A stretch of 63,026 nt of DNA, from positions 1 through 63,026 of the forward strand of contig JAJYDO010000004.1 of assembly GCA_021777355.1 (NCBI GenBank), given 5' to 3'. This DNA is from Actinomycetes bacterium. GTDB lineage: Bacteria > Actinomycetota > Acidimicrobiia > Acidimicrobiales > JABEUL01. How positions within the stretch are numbered: the stretch's first letter is position 1; each line of letters starts with the position of its first letter. Positions 1 through 9,600 of this stretch are shown here, piece by piece. The position numbers and the translations under genes are program-made. The notes beneath the pieces were generated by a model. It had not been told where the DNA came from. It saw nothing but the letters and a program-made list of their open reading frames with translations, and did no database searches.

Positions 1-87
1 AAGGCATTACCACTACGACCACATGACTGGCATGGCGAGTGGAACTACAATATTGGACAAGTGGGGCGACGGAACGTGCCCAAGTAG
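1..87 (+). CDS. possible C-terminal tail of a transposase (partial)
   Basis: An open frame enters from the left edge and encodes 28 residues before a TAG at 85-87. It contains the string HDWHGEWNYNI. From memory this resembles the end of ISAzo13/Rhodopirellula-type DDE transposases, which often finish with a W/F-HGEWNY-I motif. Nothing upstream is visible, so the call rests on this short motif. The frame overlaps the first 49 bases of the methyltransferase gene. That would fit an insertion sequence whose end lies at or inside the 5' part of that gene. Confidence 0.35.
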   Translation, partial: KALPLRPHDWHGEWNYNIGQVGRRNVPK

Positions 88-3000
88 TTCATTCTCGGAG
101 CCTAAGTCTTGTAGGGAAAGACTTAGTCAGCGGTCTAGGTTTTGGAATATCTACAATTTCAGGTCGCTCCAATGTGCTCACTATTGATGGAAGTACTAAA
201 CGTGCTGTAGCGGTATTTCTATACGATGGTGAGACCTTTGAGGATTCACTTGAAAGTTTTAATGGGACCACTGCGGTTTCCCATGCACTTGCAGTTGCCG
301 ACAAAGAAAACCTTCCGTGGGTGGTGCTAACTCGTGGGAGAGAGATCCGACTTTATGCGGCAAAACCTGATGTTGGAGTTGGAAGAAAAGGCCGCTCTGA
401 GACATTTGTCGAGGTCAATTTATCATTACTACCAGATGACAAGGCCGGTTATTTAACCCTCTTATTTGGTGCAAATGCACTCCGTTCCGGGGGGACATTA
501 GAAGAGGTTTTGGAAAGATCAGAGGACTTTTCAGCATCATTAGCCATCAGACTTCGACAGCGAGTTTACTTTGATACAGTTCCGGCTCTAGCGACAGCGA
601 TTGCAAAACGCCTAGATAATACAACGACTTTAAGTGAAAAGGATCTCCAGGCTGCCTACGAGCAAACTTTGGTCATATTATTTAGACTTCTCTTCGTAGC
701 CTACGGTGAAGATCGTGACTTACTCCCATACAGGTCGAACTCCAAATACGCTGATCATTCTCTGAAACGAATTGCGAGACATCTAAGTGATGATCTTCGT
801 AATGACGCAATAAATTTTGACCCAGAGGCATCAGATCTTTGGGAGGATGTGGTCCAACTTTGGGGAGCAGTTGACAAAGGAAACACATCCTGGGGGCTAC
901 CAGCCTACAACGGCGGTTTGTTTTCCGGTGAAGCCGATGTTAATCACTCTGGTGCAGCACTGGCGGGAATAAGGCTACAAGACTCCGAATTTGGGCCTGC
1001 TTTATTAAGTCTTCTAGTCGATGAAGGCCCAGATGGAGTAGTTGGACCTGTAGATTTTAGAAGTCTTTCAGTTAGAGAGTTCGGGACAATATATGAAGGA
1101 CTCCTAGAATCCATGCTATCTGTAGCTCAAAGTGACCTTACAGTGGACAAAAAAGGTGACTATGTTCCTGCTCGCGAAAAGGACACCGTAGAGTATCCAG
1201 CTGGAACTATCTACTTCCACAACCGTTCAGGAGCGAGGAAATCTTCAGGATCTTATTTCACAAAGCCATTCGCAGTTGAACACCTTCTCGACCAAGCATT
1301 AGAGCCAGCGCTTGACAAACATCTTGAGCGCATTTCAGCATTGCTAGATGATGGAGACGATGCAAAAGCAGCTGATTTGTTCTTCGATTTTCGATGCGTT
1401 GATCTGTCGTGTGGATCTGGTCACTTTTTAGTCGCAACTGTTGATCGAATTGAAGCCAGATTTGCCAACTTCTTAAGTATGCACCCGATTCCAGCAGTGA
1501 CTAAAGAGTTAGTTCTCTTAAAAAATGCTGCAAGAGAACATCTTGGAGACTTGGCAGACAGCGTCGAGATTGAAACCACAAGTTTGTTGAGAAGACAGGT
1601 AGCAAGACGCTGTGTTTATGGCGTAGATGCCAATCACATTTCAGTCGAATTGGCTCGATTGGCGATTTGGATTCATACATTTGTCCCTGGACTCCCACTT
1701 TCGTTTTTAGACCATTCCTTGAGGCATGGGGACTCACTAACAGGGATAGGAACACCTGAGGAAGCATTAGATGTTGTTGATCCAAAAGCTAAAAGAAGCA
1801 TTGACGGCTCGCTTTACCGCACTGGTCTCGAAGAGTTCCTTGGCAGAGCCTCTAATTCCCTACGTCGACTAGCGACTATTTCAGAGAGTAGCTCGCAAGA
1901 AATTAAGGAGGCACGAAAAGCTCACCTGGAAGCGCAAGAAGCAGTGAAACCAGCTCGTCAACTCTTTGATTTGATCGTTGCTGCAAGAGTAAATGGACGA
2001 AATAATCTAATAGAGATTTCTGAAGAAAGACTGGCAAATAATATATATCTTTCAGATGCTGAAAAGACCGTGGCAAAGCTCACATCGCTCCATTTCCCTA
2101 TTGCTTTCCCAGAGGTGTTTATTCGCGAAAATCCTGGTTTTGATTGCATATTAGGTAATCCACCCTGGGAAAAGGCGAAAGTAGAGGAGTTAGGATTTTT
2201 CTCTCTCCGATATCCGGGTCTCCGGAGTTTAAATCAGGCGCGTCAACGGGACAGGATAGGCTATTTACGTACTAGCCGGCCCGATCTTGTCATGGAGTAT
2301 GAGGCGGAGGTAAAAATAGCACAATCTGTCAGAAAGCTCCTTCTTGCAGGACCTTACCCAGGGATGGGGCAAGGGGATCCCGATCTGTATAAAGCATTTG
2401 CCTGGCGCTTTTGGAGCTTGATTAGGGAGGGAGGCCATATAGGAGTAGTTCTTCCACGCTCAGCCCTAACTGCCAAAGGGAGTGCTCCCTGGCGCCTGGA
2501 GATTCTCGATCACGGTTGTTTCAAAGATGTCACCATGATCCTTAACAATGCCCAGTGGTTCTTTGAAGATGTGCACCCGCAATATACCATCGGTCTTGTG
2601 ACTATAACTAAAGGTGATGAATTTGTAGGAGATATTGGAATTAGGGGACCCTATAATTCTCTACCTGCATATGAATCAGGCATGAAGATTTCGACGACAG
2701 AATTTAAAGCAAGTGATTTTAAGTCCTGGTCTGAAGGAGCTTCATTCCCACTAATTCCAAGTGACGCTGCCTCTAGAGTGTTTAGAAAGTTGCGTTCACA
2801 CCCACGCCTTGGCAATGGTGGCGATTGGAGTTGCAGACCATATGCTGAATTTCACCCGACTCATGATAAACACCTGTTTGAACTAGATCCAACCGATACA
2901 GCAGGACTCTGGCCTGTATACAAGGGTGCTTCTTTTGATATTTGGGAACCAGATCGGGGATTGTCGCACTATTATGCTTTCGCTGATCCCAAAAAGGTAC

Positions 3001-3638
3001 TGCCCGTTCTTCAGGCGAAGAGGAAAAACAGTGCCAGAGGAAGAAGCGGAGTCTTTTCGGGATTCTCAGCCAGTTTCATAAATGACCCCAATACGTTGCC
3101 GTGCCTGTCACCTCGCATAGCCTTTCGAGATATTACTCGTTCGACGGATACGCGAACTTTGAGAGCTTGCCTAATACGACCCGAGGTTGTGATCACAGGT
3201 AAAGCACCGTACCTATTATGGCCGAAAGGTGATGAGCGAGATCAAGCCTATTTGCTTGGTGTTCTTTGTTCAATGCCGCTCGACTGGTACGGACGATGTG
3301 TTGTGGAGATTGACGTGACCTATTACCTTTTTAATGCTCTCCCTATCCCTCGACCCAGCCGAGACGATCCCATTAAGCGACGAATTGAAATTATTGCAGG
3401 CCGTCTGGCTACCCCAACTGAGGAATTCAGTAATTGGGCAAAAGCCGTAGGAGTTGAAGTTGGATCCGTCACCGATGATGAAAAGCCGGAACTCGAAGCT
3501 GAACTCGAAGCTTTAGTTTCTCGTCTTTATGGCCTAAACGAATCTGACATTAAGGTCATATATGACACGTTTCACGTTGGTGCTGATTATTCAGATAGGT
3601 GTAAATCTGTGCTTAAGTACTTCAGGCTAAATAAGTGA
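39..3638 (+). CDS. Eco57I-like N6-adenine DNA methyltransferase of a restriction/defence system
   Basis: This 1199-residue protein probably methylates adenine in DNA, marking self DNA for the helicase-nuclease encoded next to it. The SAM-binding motif I (DLSCGSGHFL) lies near residue 455 and the catalytic motif IV (NPPW) near residue 707, the order and spacing of large Eco57I/type IIG-like methylases. The long N-terminal part shows no nuclease motif I recognise. The C-terminal half probably holds target recognition. The GTG start at 39 is the first usable start after an in-frame stop at 24-26, so the protein may be N-terminally shortened by an upstream insertion. Its stop overlaps the helicase start (GTGA), implying translational coupling. 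DrmMI of DISARM systems is a similar large methylase, but no drmA or drmB is visible here. Confidence 0.8.
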   Translation: MELQYWTSGATERAQVVHSRSLSLVGKDLVSGLGFGISTISGRSNVLTIDGSTKRAVAVFLYDGETFEDSLESFNGTTAVSHALAVADKENLPWVVLTRGREIRLYAAKPDVGVGRKGRSETFVEVNLSLLPDDKAGYLTLLFGANALRSGGTLEEVLERSEDFSASLAIRLRQRVYFDTVPALATAIAKRLDNTTTLSEKDLQAAYEQTLVILFRLLFVAYGEDRDLLPYRSNSKYADHSLKRIARHLSDDLRNDAINFDPEASDLWEDVVQLWGAVDKGNTSWGLPAYNGGLFSGEADVNHSGAALAGIRLQDSEFGPALLSLLVDEGPDGVVGPVDFRSLSVREFGTIYEGLLESMLSVAQSDLTVDKKGDYVPAREKDTVEYPAGTIYFHNRSGARKSSGSYFTKPFAVEHLLDQALEPALDKHLERISALLDDGDDAKAADLFFDFRCVDLSCGSGHFLVATVDRIEARFANFLSMHPIPAVTKELVLLKNAAREHLGDLADSVEIETTSLLRRQVARRCVYGVDANHISVELARLAIWIHTFVPGLPLSFLDHSLRHGDSLTGIGTPEEALDVVDPKAKRSIDGSLYRTGLEEFLGRASNSLRRLATISESSSQEIKEARKAHLEAQEAVKPARQLFDLIVAARVNGRNNLIEISEERLANNIYLSDAEKTVAKLTSLHFPIAFPEVFIRENPGFDCILGNPPWEKAKVEELGFFSLRYPGLRSLNQARQRDRIGYLRTSRPDLVMEYEAEVKIAQSVRKLLLAGPYPGMGQGDPDLYKAFAWRFWSLIREGGHIGVVLPRSALTAKGSAPWRLEILDHGCFKDVTMILNNAQWFFEDVHPQYTIGLVTITKGDEFVGDIGIRGPYNSLPAYESGMKISTTEFKASDFKSWSEGASFPLIPSDAASRVFRKLRSHPRLGNGGDWSCRPYAEFHPTHDKHLFELDPTDTAGLWPVYKGASFDIWEPDRGLSHYYAFADPKKVLPVLQAKRKNSARGRSGVFSGFSASFINDPNTLPCLSPRIAFRDITRSTDTRTLRACLIRPEVVITGKAPYLLWPKGDERDQAYLLGVLCSMPLDWYGRCVVEIDVTYYLFNALPIPRPSRDDPIKRRIEIIAGRLATPTEEFSNWAKAVGVEVGSVTDDEKPELEAELEALVSRLYGLNESDIKVIYDTFHVGADYSDRCKSVLKYFRLNK

Positions 3639-6600
3639 CACTTGACCCAAAGCCTGATTTTGCTACTAATCGACCTGGAGAGAGGGTCGCTGATGCAATT
3701 GTTGGCTTTCTAGAGGGGCTGCAAGAAAAACTTAGCGTAGCACCACAAGTATTAATTGCTTCAGCGTATTTTAATCCCGCTGGATTTGAATTACTCGCAG
3801 ACTCTTTGGAGAAATGTGGGTCAGTGAAGCTTCTTTTAGGAGCTGAACCCCTAAGGCGTGATAATCATATTCGAAGTCTAAAATCTTCTATTGGTCCAGC
3901 TAGAGCGAGTAGTGAAAGACTTAAAAGTGCACTATCAGACCATACTGCAACTATGGCAGTCGATCGTGACTTACTCGGCTTTACCTTTGAAGCCGATGCT
4001 TCTGCGAGACGACTAGTTAAGTGGTTGGAGTCAGGAAAAGTTGAGGTTCGAAGGCTTGAGAGCTCTTTCTTGCATGGTAAAGCATTCATTGTCACAACTT
4101 ATGACGAGGGGATAATAGCTGGATCATCTAACTTTACCTACGCAGGACTCGCTACAAATGTTGAGTTAAATCTTGGCAATTACGAAGCGCATGTGGTTAG
4201 AAAAGCTGGAGACTGGTTTGACGAACTCTGGGATGAGTCAGTTGAATTTGCTCTAAGTGCAATATATAAAGCCCGCTATGTGGAACACTCGCCATATTTG
4301 ATATTCCTTCGAATGCTTTTTGAGCGCTACGGTGCTGAACTAGAGGAAGAAAGGAATGGAACTGGTGTATCGAAGATCCAGCTCACTACTTTCCAGCGTG
4401 ATGGCCTGTGGAGAGCTAAGAGAATATTAGGAGACTACCATGGCGTAGTTATAGCTGACGAGGTTGGACTTGGAAAGACATATTTGGCGGGAGAGCTAAT
4501 TCGAAAGGCTGTCGAAGAGGACCGGCAAAGGGTACTTCTCATTGCCCCAGCTACTCTTAGGGACGGACCATGGGCCAAGTTCTTTTCAAATCAGCAACTT
4601 GGAGTTGAGAAGATCTCTTTTGAAGAACTTGCAGATGACGTAAATCTTAACCCTGATGCAAGAGGGAGCTATCTCAAGAATAAGCCAAAAGAGTATTCAA
4701 TGATTGTCATTGATGAAGCTCATGCCTTAAGGAACCCTTCAACTCTGAGAGCTAATGCGCTAAGACAGCTTTTATCTGGCTCACCACCTAAAAAAGTAGT
4801 CTTGTTAACTGCAACTCCTGTGAACAATAGTCTTTGGGACCTTTACTGGTTGCTCACTTACTTTATTCGAAACGATGCAGTATTTGCTGACGCTGGAATA
4901 AAGTCCATTAAAGATCACTTTGCAGCTGCTATGGCCATGAATCCTGATGATCTTTCACCTGAGCACCTCTTTGATATATTAGATGCTGTTGCAGTACGGA
5001 GAACTAGAGAGTTTGTAAAAACTCACTATAGGAATGACACAGTTGTAATAGATGGAAACCCAGTACCAATTGTCTTTCCAACTCCAAGAGTCCGCAAAGT
5101 CACTTACGATCTCGATGATGTTCTACCTGGATTCTTTGATCGATTTGCCCATGCATTAGATGGCACTGCAGTAGGTCCTGGGGATCCAACAGTACTTTCA
5201 CTTGCCAGATATTCACCTAGCCAATACCGGTTGGATAATAATTTAGAACCCCATGAAATTCAACTCGCCGGACTTTTGAGATCAGGATTGTTAAAGCGAT
5301 TTGAATCATCAGCTCATAAATTTGCCAGAACTTGTAGGAAAATGGCGGCTAATCACGATGCTTTTCTAACACTTTTGGAACAAGGCAAAGTTGGAAAAGG
5401 TGAAGTACTTGCTGACTGGATTGCAACTGATGCAGACGATGAAGAGGAGATGAACGAGTTTTTGTCTGCTCACGCCCTTGCCTTAGACTCGGCCAGTGAA
5501 TACGATGCCGAGCTACTCTCAGCAAATGCCGCATCGGACCGAGATCTTCTTTTAAGTTTTGCTGGGGTTGCAGAAAGTGTAGAGCCCGCCACAGATCCAA
5601 AGCTTTCCCAGCTAATTGAGGAATTAGCAGAGATTGCACAAGAGGCTAAATCAGAAGGTATCGGAGAGGTAGATGCCCGAGATAAACGCAAAGTACTAGT
5701 ATTTTCCTACTTTGCTGACACGGTGGAGTGGATTGCTAATTTTGTTTTGGAGAAGGTAAATGCAGATCCTCGGTTGGCCGACTTTAAAGGAAGAGTCACA
5801 AGTATCTCAGGTACTGGTGGATCTAAACATGAAGTTCTTTGGGGATTTGCTCCACGGACCACTGAAGCACCACCTGGGGCTGATGAGGATAAATACGACA
5901 TTGTTGTCACAACTGATGTATTAGCTGAAGGCGTGAACTTGCAACAAGCACGCCATATTATTAATTACGACCTTCCATGGAACCCAATGCGCCTGGTACA
6001 GCGTCATGGTCGAATTGACCGAATCGGCTCCAATCATAAGGAAGTATTCCTACGGTGCGTATTTCCAGATGCTCAACTAGATGACCTTCTAGGCTTAGAG
6101 GAACGCCTTCACCGAAAAATTGCTCAAGCTGCTGCTGCAGTTGGAGTGGCAGAAATTCTTCCTGGAAGTCGAGCTAATGAAATAAATCTTGCAGATTCCA
6201 GAGAAGAGATTGAAAGACTGAGACACGAGGACGCATCTTTATTTGAAAAAGGCGGAAGTGGCCGTTCATCGCTATCAGGCGAAGAGTATCGGCAGGAGTT
6301 AAAAACAGCTCTACAACATAGCGATCTGGCAGAAAGTATTCGCCACCTCCCGTGGGGGTCAGGATCCGGAATGGCCATTAGTAACTATGGGGGGGAGCCA
6401 GGGTTTGTCTTCTGTACACGAATTGCAGATCATCCAAGGCCAGTTTTCCGGTTTATCCCTTCATCAAATCTAAGTCAGCCTCCAGTTAGGGATACCCTTA
6501 CCTGCATTGACATGGCTCGACCACGAGATGGATTTGACACGCCAAGAGTATTAGATGACAACACGGCTGAAGGAGCTTACGTGGCCTGGACTCGTGCGGT

Positions 6601-6949
6601 AGATGACATAGTGGAGAAATGGAATGAAGCAGCTGATCCTGCAAATCTTGCCCCATCTATACCACTTGCAATGCATCGAGCCGCTAAATTAGTGCTTGAC
6701 CACCGACCTAATGAAATGACAATTGAGGCCTCCGAGAAACTAATAGATGCTCTTCAGGCTCCTTACCCGGAGCGAATTGTCCGGTTAGTTCGATCGTTAC
6801 TTTCGACGGATGCTGTTCCTGAAGAAATTGTGAGACTAATTGACAAAACGGTCACTGAACTTGGACTCGAACCAAGCCCTCCTCCAACTCCGCTTCCAGA
6901 GATCACATCAGTCGATGTAAATCTTATTTGTTGGACAGCACTCGTTTAA
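3635..6949 (+). CDS. PLD-nuclease/SNF2-family helicase fusion
   Basis: This 1104-residue protein joins a phospholipase D-like domain to a SNF2/DEAD-type helicase. The PLD motif (HGKAF followed by GSSNFT) is near residues 147-165, and only one HxK copy is obvious, so an active site would need dimerisation. The helicase follows: Walker A DEVGLGKT near 275, the Walker B box DEAH near 358, the TATP motif, and a C-terminal helicase lobe ending in HGRIDRIG near 795. The start GTG overlaps the methylase stop by four bases. Family knowledge suggests a DNA translocase that cuts or blocks unmethylated DNA. Class 1 DISARM uses a SNF2 helicase (DrmD) and a separate PLD protein (DrmC); here both functions sit in one chain. 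The exact system type is not certain. Confidence 0.82.
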   Translation: MTLDPKPDFATNRPGERVADAIVGFLEGLQEKLSVAPQVLIASAYFNPAGFELLADSLEKCGSVKLLLGAEPLRRDNHIRSLKSSIGPARASSERLKSALSDHTATMAVDRDLLGFTFEADASARRLVKWLESGKVEVRRLESSFLHGKAFIVTTYDEGIIAGSSNFTYAGLATNVELNLGNYEAHVVRKAGDWFDELWDESVEFALSAIYKARYVEHSPYLIFLRMLFERYGAELEEERNGTGVSKIQLTTFQRDGLWRAKRILGDYHGVVIADEVGLGKTYLAGELIRKAVEEDRQRVLLIAPATLRDGPWAKFFSNQQLGVEKISFEELADDVNLNPDARGSYLKNKPKEYSMIVIDEAHALRNPSTLRANALRQLLSGSPPKKVVLLTATPVNNSLWDLYWLLTYFIRNDAVFADAGIKSIKDHFAAAMAMNPDDLSPEHLFDILDAVAVRRTREFVKTHYRNDTVVIDGNPVPIVFPTPRVRKVTYDLDDVLPGFFDRFAHALDGTAVGPGDPTVLSLARYSPSQYRLDNNLEPHEIQLAGLLRSGLLKRFESSAHKFARTCRKMAANHDAFLTLLEQGKVGKGEVLADWIATDADDEEEMNEFLSAHALALDSASEYDAELLSANAASDRDLLLSFAGVAESVEPATDPKLSQLIEELAEIAQEAKSEGIGEVDARDKRKVLVFSYFADTVEWIANFVLEKVNADPRLADFKGRVTSISGTGGSKHEVLWGFAPRTTEAPPGADEDKYDIVVTTDVLAEGVNLQQARHIINYDLPWNPMRLVQRHGRIDRIGSNHKEVFLRCVFPDAQLDDLLGLEERLHRKIAQAAAAVGVAEILPGSRANEINLADSREEIERLRHEDASLFEKGGSGRSSLSGEEYRQELKTALQHSDLAESIRHLPWGSGSGMAISNYGGEPGFVFCTRIADHPRPVFRFIPSSNLSQPPVRDTLTCIDMARPRDGFDTPRVLDDNTAEGAYVAWTRAVDDIVEKWNEAADPANLAPSIPLAMHRAAKLVLDHRPNEMTIEASEKLIDALQAPYPERIVRLVRSLLSTDAVPEEIVRLIDKTVTELGLEPSPPPTPLPEITSVDVNLICWTALV

Positions 6950-7251
6950 CGAATTTCATGATAAATCAATGATTTCCCATTTATCTCCCATTGATCTCCA
7001 GATCTTGGAAGGCGATTGATTTCCATTTGTTGGCGTGGGCGCTGCGTATACGGCGGTAGCCTTTCCAGCTAAGTTGACTTTGGAAGCCTGGAAGAGGAAC
7101 ACTTCGGTAGCAAGTAATGAAATGAAAGCACATTACTAGCCTCGCTCCAGTAATCTATTCATACGAAGAGTTCGGCGCGCTTGCCGGTTGCCAACGAGTC
7201 CCCGAGCTTTCTAATATCATCTACATTGAATAATTCCACCTGCACTTAGGT
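6950..7251. other. intergenic gap between two convergent defence operons
   Basis: These 302 bases separate the rightward helicase gene from the leftward ubiquitin-like operon. No frame of useful length, tRNA or strong terminator hairpin is visible. It may be a junction between two independently acquired modules. Confidence 0.5.
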
Positions 7252-8637
7252 TCAGAGCGTGAGCGCTCGGCTAAAAGCAAAAGTCGAGTTTAGATCCCAT
7301 GGAATTACACTGGCTTGAACGTTATCTGCGCACTGAAGGTCGACGCTCACGACAGAAAAGTTAGGGCCATCATGTAGGATGCGAAGCAGGTCTGAAATAA
7401 CTAGTGAGCCAGCAAATGCACCTACAAATGCCGCTCCAACATTTACCCCAGCAATTTCAAGCATCCCACAACGGACAGCATCTTCCTTGCCTCCTTCTCT
7501 AATCAGATTGTCAATCTCATTTTCGTAAGCATTCGACAAGACCGGGGAGGCCAGACTTCTTTCTGGGAAAGCTTCCGCTGGGCCTTGAATCGCAGGAAAG
7601 GTGTGAGTGGTGATACCTAAGTAGTTGGAATATCCTGATCCGAGTCCTCCGTCAACCACTCGCAAGAATCCTCCATTACCCAGGTCTAGACGAGGACTTC
7701 GCTTGTCGAATCCCGAAAGGGCAACTGTCGGTTCATTACGCGTCCTGTCCAAGCGGAATGTGCTGTCGAATGCTCTCTCCACGATCGTTGTTTCGAAGCG
7801 TAGGCTCTCGAGAGCCGACGCCACTACGCGTGTCTTCCGACGATCAATCACGTTATCTGATCCATTAACGAGTAGCTGGGTTGCAATGTTGCCTTTTACA
7901 ACTTTGTCGAAGTCGATAAGTCCAACGTGCGTTTCTTTAGGGTTTTCATATGGCAACATGCCAAGAACCCATGAATACGCTTGCCCAAGATGACCAAGAC
8001 CTAGTAGCCAAATCTTGCTGGGAAGAAACTCTAAAGCAGGGCCAACTGCATTCTCATCGCGCCAGTTGCAAAGAGGATTCCAAAGTGAAATACCGATATC
8101 ACGCCGACTAGCAACTGGCTCACCTAGGGCGTTCTGAAATACTTCCGAGATTCCGAGTGCTCCAGCTGCAACACCAGCTGGCACAATACCGCTATTTTTC
8201 AAGACATGATCAAATTTTTGAACCACACCGCCTGACCAGCCTGAATACGTTATATGAAGGACCGGCTTACCGATGGGATCTTCTGGTCGAGCGACTGCAA
8301 GGGTTGGTTTGTTGGGATTAAGACTTTTGACAACCGTCCCTCCGAAAAGGTTAACCGCATCGGCAACGTTGAGCCCAAATCCCCAAGGAACGCGTAATTG
8401 GACATTCTTGCTAATCGCAACGTTTATTCCACCTAAAAATGCCCTGTGGCCTGCATTTACTATAGTGAGTAGGGCTGCTTGGGCCGCAGTGTCATCACCG
8501 ATGTCGTCACCAACGCTGACTTGGAGGACAAGGGTTTCCAAGAAATTAATAGCCTCGCGAGGACTGTTACAAGCCTTTGAGTCAACTAACAACTTTGCGG
8601 TGCGGTTTATAGTGTCCGGGTTTTCGTTCCAGCTCAT
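7252..8637 (-). CDS. ThiF/E1-like ubiquitin-activating family enzyme
   Basis: A 461-residue E1-like protein, expected to adenylate the C-terminal glycine of the ubiquitin-like partner and to form a thioester with it. The nucleotide-binding motif GLGHLG is near residue 213. The acidic strand LIDFDKVVKGN with a following TQ, near 240, matches the D-x-D...N...Q pattern of ThiF/E1 adenylation domains. A cysteine in RCGML near residue 390 is a candidate thioester residue; the other cysteines sit in less likely contexts. The N-terminal ~200 residues are not a domain I recognise. I chose the ATG at 8637, not a start 51 bases upstream. It has a GGAGGAGG ribosome site six bases before it and overlaps the peptidase stop as ATGA. 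It is the last gene of the four-gene operon. Confidence 0.82.
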   Translation of the reverse strand: MSWNENPDTINRTAKLLVDSKACNSPREAINFLETLVLQVSVGDDIGDDTAAQAALLTIVNAGHRAFLGGINVAISKNVQLRVPWGFGLNVADAVNLFGGTVVKSLNPNKPTLAVARPEDPIGKPVLHITYSGWSGGVVQKFDHVLKNSGIVPAGVAAGALGISEVFQNALGEPVASRRDIGISLWNPLCNWRDENAVGPALEFLPSKIWLLGLGHLGQAYSWVLGMLPYENPKETHVGLIDFDKVVKGNIATQLLVNGSDNVIDRRKTRVVASALESLRFETTIVERAFDSTFRLDRTRNEPTVALSGFDKRSPRLDLGNGGFLRVVDGGLGSGYSNYLGITTHTFPAIQGPAEAFPERSLASPVLSNAYENEIDNLIREGGKEDAVRCGMLEIAGVNVGAAFVGAFAGSLVISDLLRILHDGPNFSVVSVDLQCADNVQASVIPWDLNSTFAFSRALTL

Positions 8638-9125
8638 GGGAACCTCCTCCTTAAAGAAATTCGCTTTTTGGCCTCTCGTCCTGTCCATGAAGTCCAGTTT
8701 CCGCCATCGTAGCGGTGGATGCCCACCTCATATCGAGCGATTGAGTGGCACCCAAGATCTGGCAGAATCAGGGCAATGTGGCCTTTTTGTGCAATCATTG
8801 GATTTGCAGCATCGATAATGCTTTGACGTACCTGGGTGCCAGGATGAGTGTGCACGTCGCCAACGACTTTGCATTTTTCATTTTTGCAAACATCCCAAAG
8901 TTTGCTATAGGCTCGACCGTCAAAATGAATTCCACCTTTCAAACATTTAGGGTCGAGATCATCAAAATATACAACTCTACTTATAAGCCTAGGATCGCCA
9001 TCAATGTTGGCAAGAAGAAAGGCACCTGATTCCTTTATGCAATGACCGCGCGCACCTAGCTCGGCAATCATTGCATCCCAATCAGACAACCTCATCCGAA
9101 TAAGTGATCTTCTTGCTTTAAACAC
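8634..9125 (-). CDS. JAMM/JAB (MPN) metallopeptidase, deubiquitinase-like
   Basis: A 163-residue single-domain zinc peptidase. The JAMM signature is complete: Glu32 in KESG, then H92-x-H94-P followed by S102 and D105 (HTHP...SIID). Members of this family cleave ubiquitin-like proteins from partners or trim their C-termini. Its position between the E2-like and E1-like genes fits removal of the operon's own modifier. The GTG start at 9125 overlaps the E2-like stop by eight bases. An ATG ten codons later is an alternative, and neither has a clear ribosome site. No extra domain or signal peptide is seen, so it should act in the cytoplasm. Confidence 0.88.
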   Translation of the reverse strand: MFKARRSLIRMRLSDWDAMIAELGARGHCIKESGAFLLANIDGDPRLISRVVYFDDLDPKCLKGGIHFDGRAYSKLWDVCKNEKCKVVGDVHTHPGTQVRQSIIDAANPMIAQKGHIALILPDLGCHSIARYEVGIHRYDGGNWTSWTGREAKKRISLRRRFP

Positions 9126-9600
9126 CTATATACTCATCAGAATTCAAAAGTCCATGTAAGTTTTCAAGAATGAAAGTGAGATCTCGGCTGCTATTCCACG
9201 CAAAATGTGGGGCTTCTTGCTGCCAGTTAGGGTGGGCTTGAAGACCCAACCGATCCCATGGAGCGTACATGGCGTTGTCGCCAGCAACCCAACGATCAGC
9301 CCGAAAGACCAGGGCGAGTTTATCGCCCTTTGGTCGTTTATTTTGTGGTAGTGACGTGCCTGCCTCAGCATCCCAAATCCCTCCGGTAGGAGCCACATTC
9401 GGATAACCACTTAACTCGAAACGAACGACAAATTCAGTTGGGGCGCTTCCACGCGGCGCTGCTGAGATTGCGACTAAGGCAAATGGCCATTCTAAAGATA
9501 AAAGACGCCACATACCTGATTCCACACCCGACCGAAAGCCACCTCCAGCAAGGTGACCACGGAGTGTGCGTTCATCGGGAGCCATAGTTATGGCTGTCAT
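9118..9600 (-). CDS. E2-like (UBC-fold) protein without any cysteine
   Basis: A 160-residue protein placed where the E2 conjugating enzyme sits in bacterial ubiquitin-like operons. The middle shows an E2-style strand ending in SGYPNVAPT, similar to the F-x-x-x-YP...P pattern of UBC folds. It is followed by an APWDR...HPNW segment and a C-terminal helix (FILENLHGLLN). The oddity is that the whole chain has no cysteine, so it cannot form the usual thioester. It could be a non-catalytic UEV-like adaptor or could use another residue. It starts with an ATGA overlap on the ubiquitin-like gene's stop. The fold assignment is my inference from motifs and context and needs a profile or structure comparison. 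Confidence 0.65.
   Translation of the reverse strand: MTAITMAPDERTLRGHLAGGGFRSGVESGMWRLLSLEWPFALVAISAAPRGSAPTEFVVRFELSGYPNVAPTGGIWDAEAGTSLPQNKRPKGDKLALVFRADRWVAGDNAMYAPWDRLGLQAHPNWQQEAPHFAWNSSRDLTFILENLHGLLNSDEYIGV

Noticed and set aside
8637-8688. Longer E1-like start 51 bases upstream
   Set aside because: It lacks a ribosome site, while the ATG at 8637 has GGAGGAGG and the ATGA overlap.
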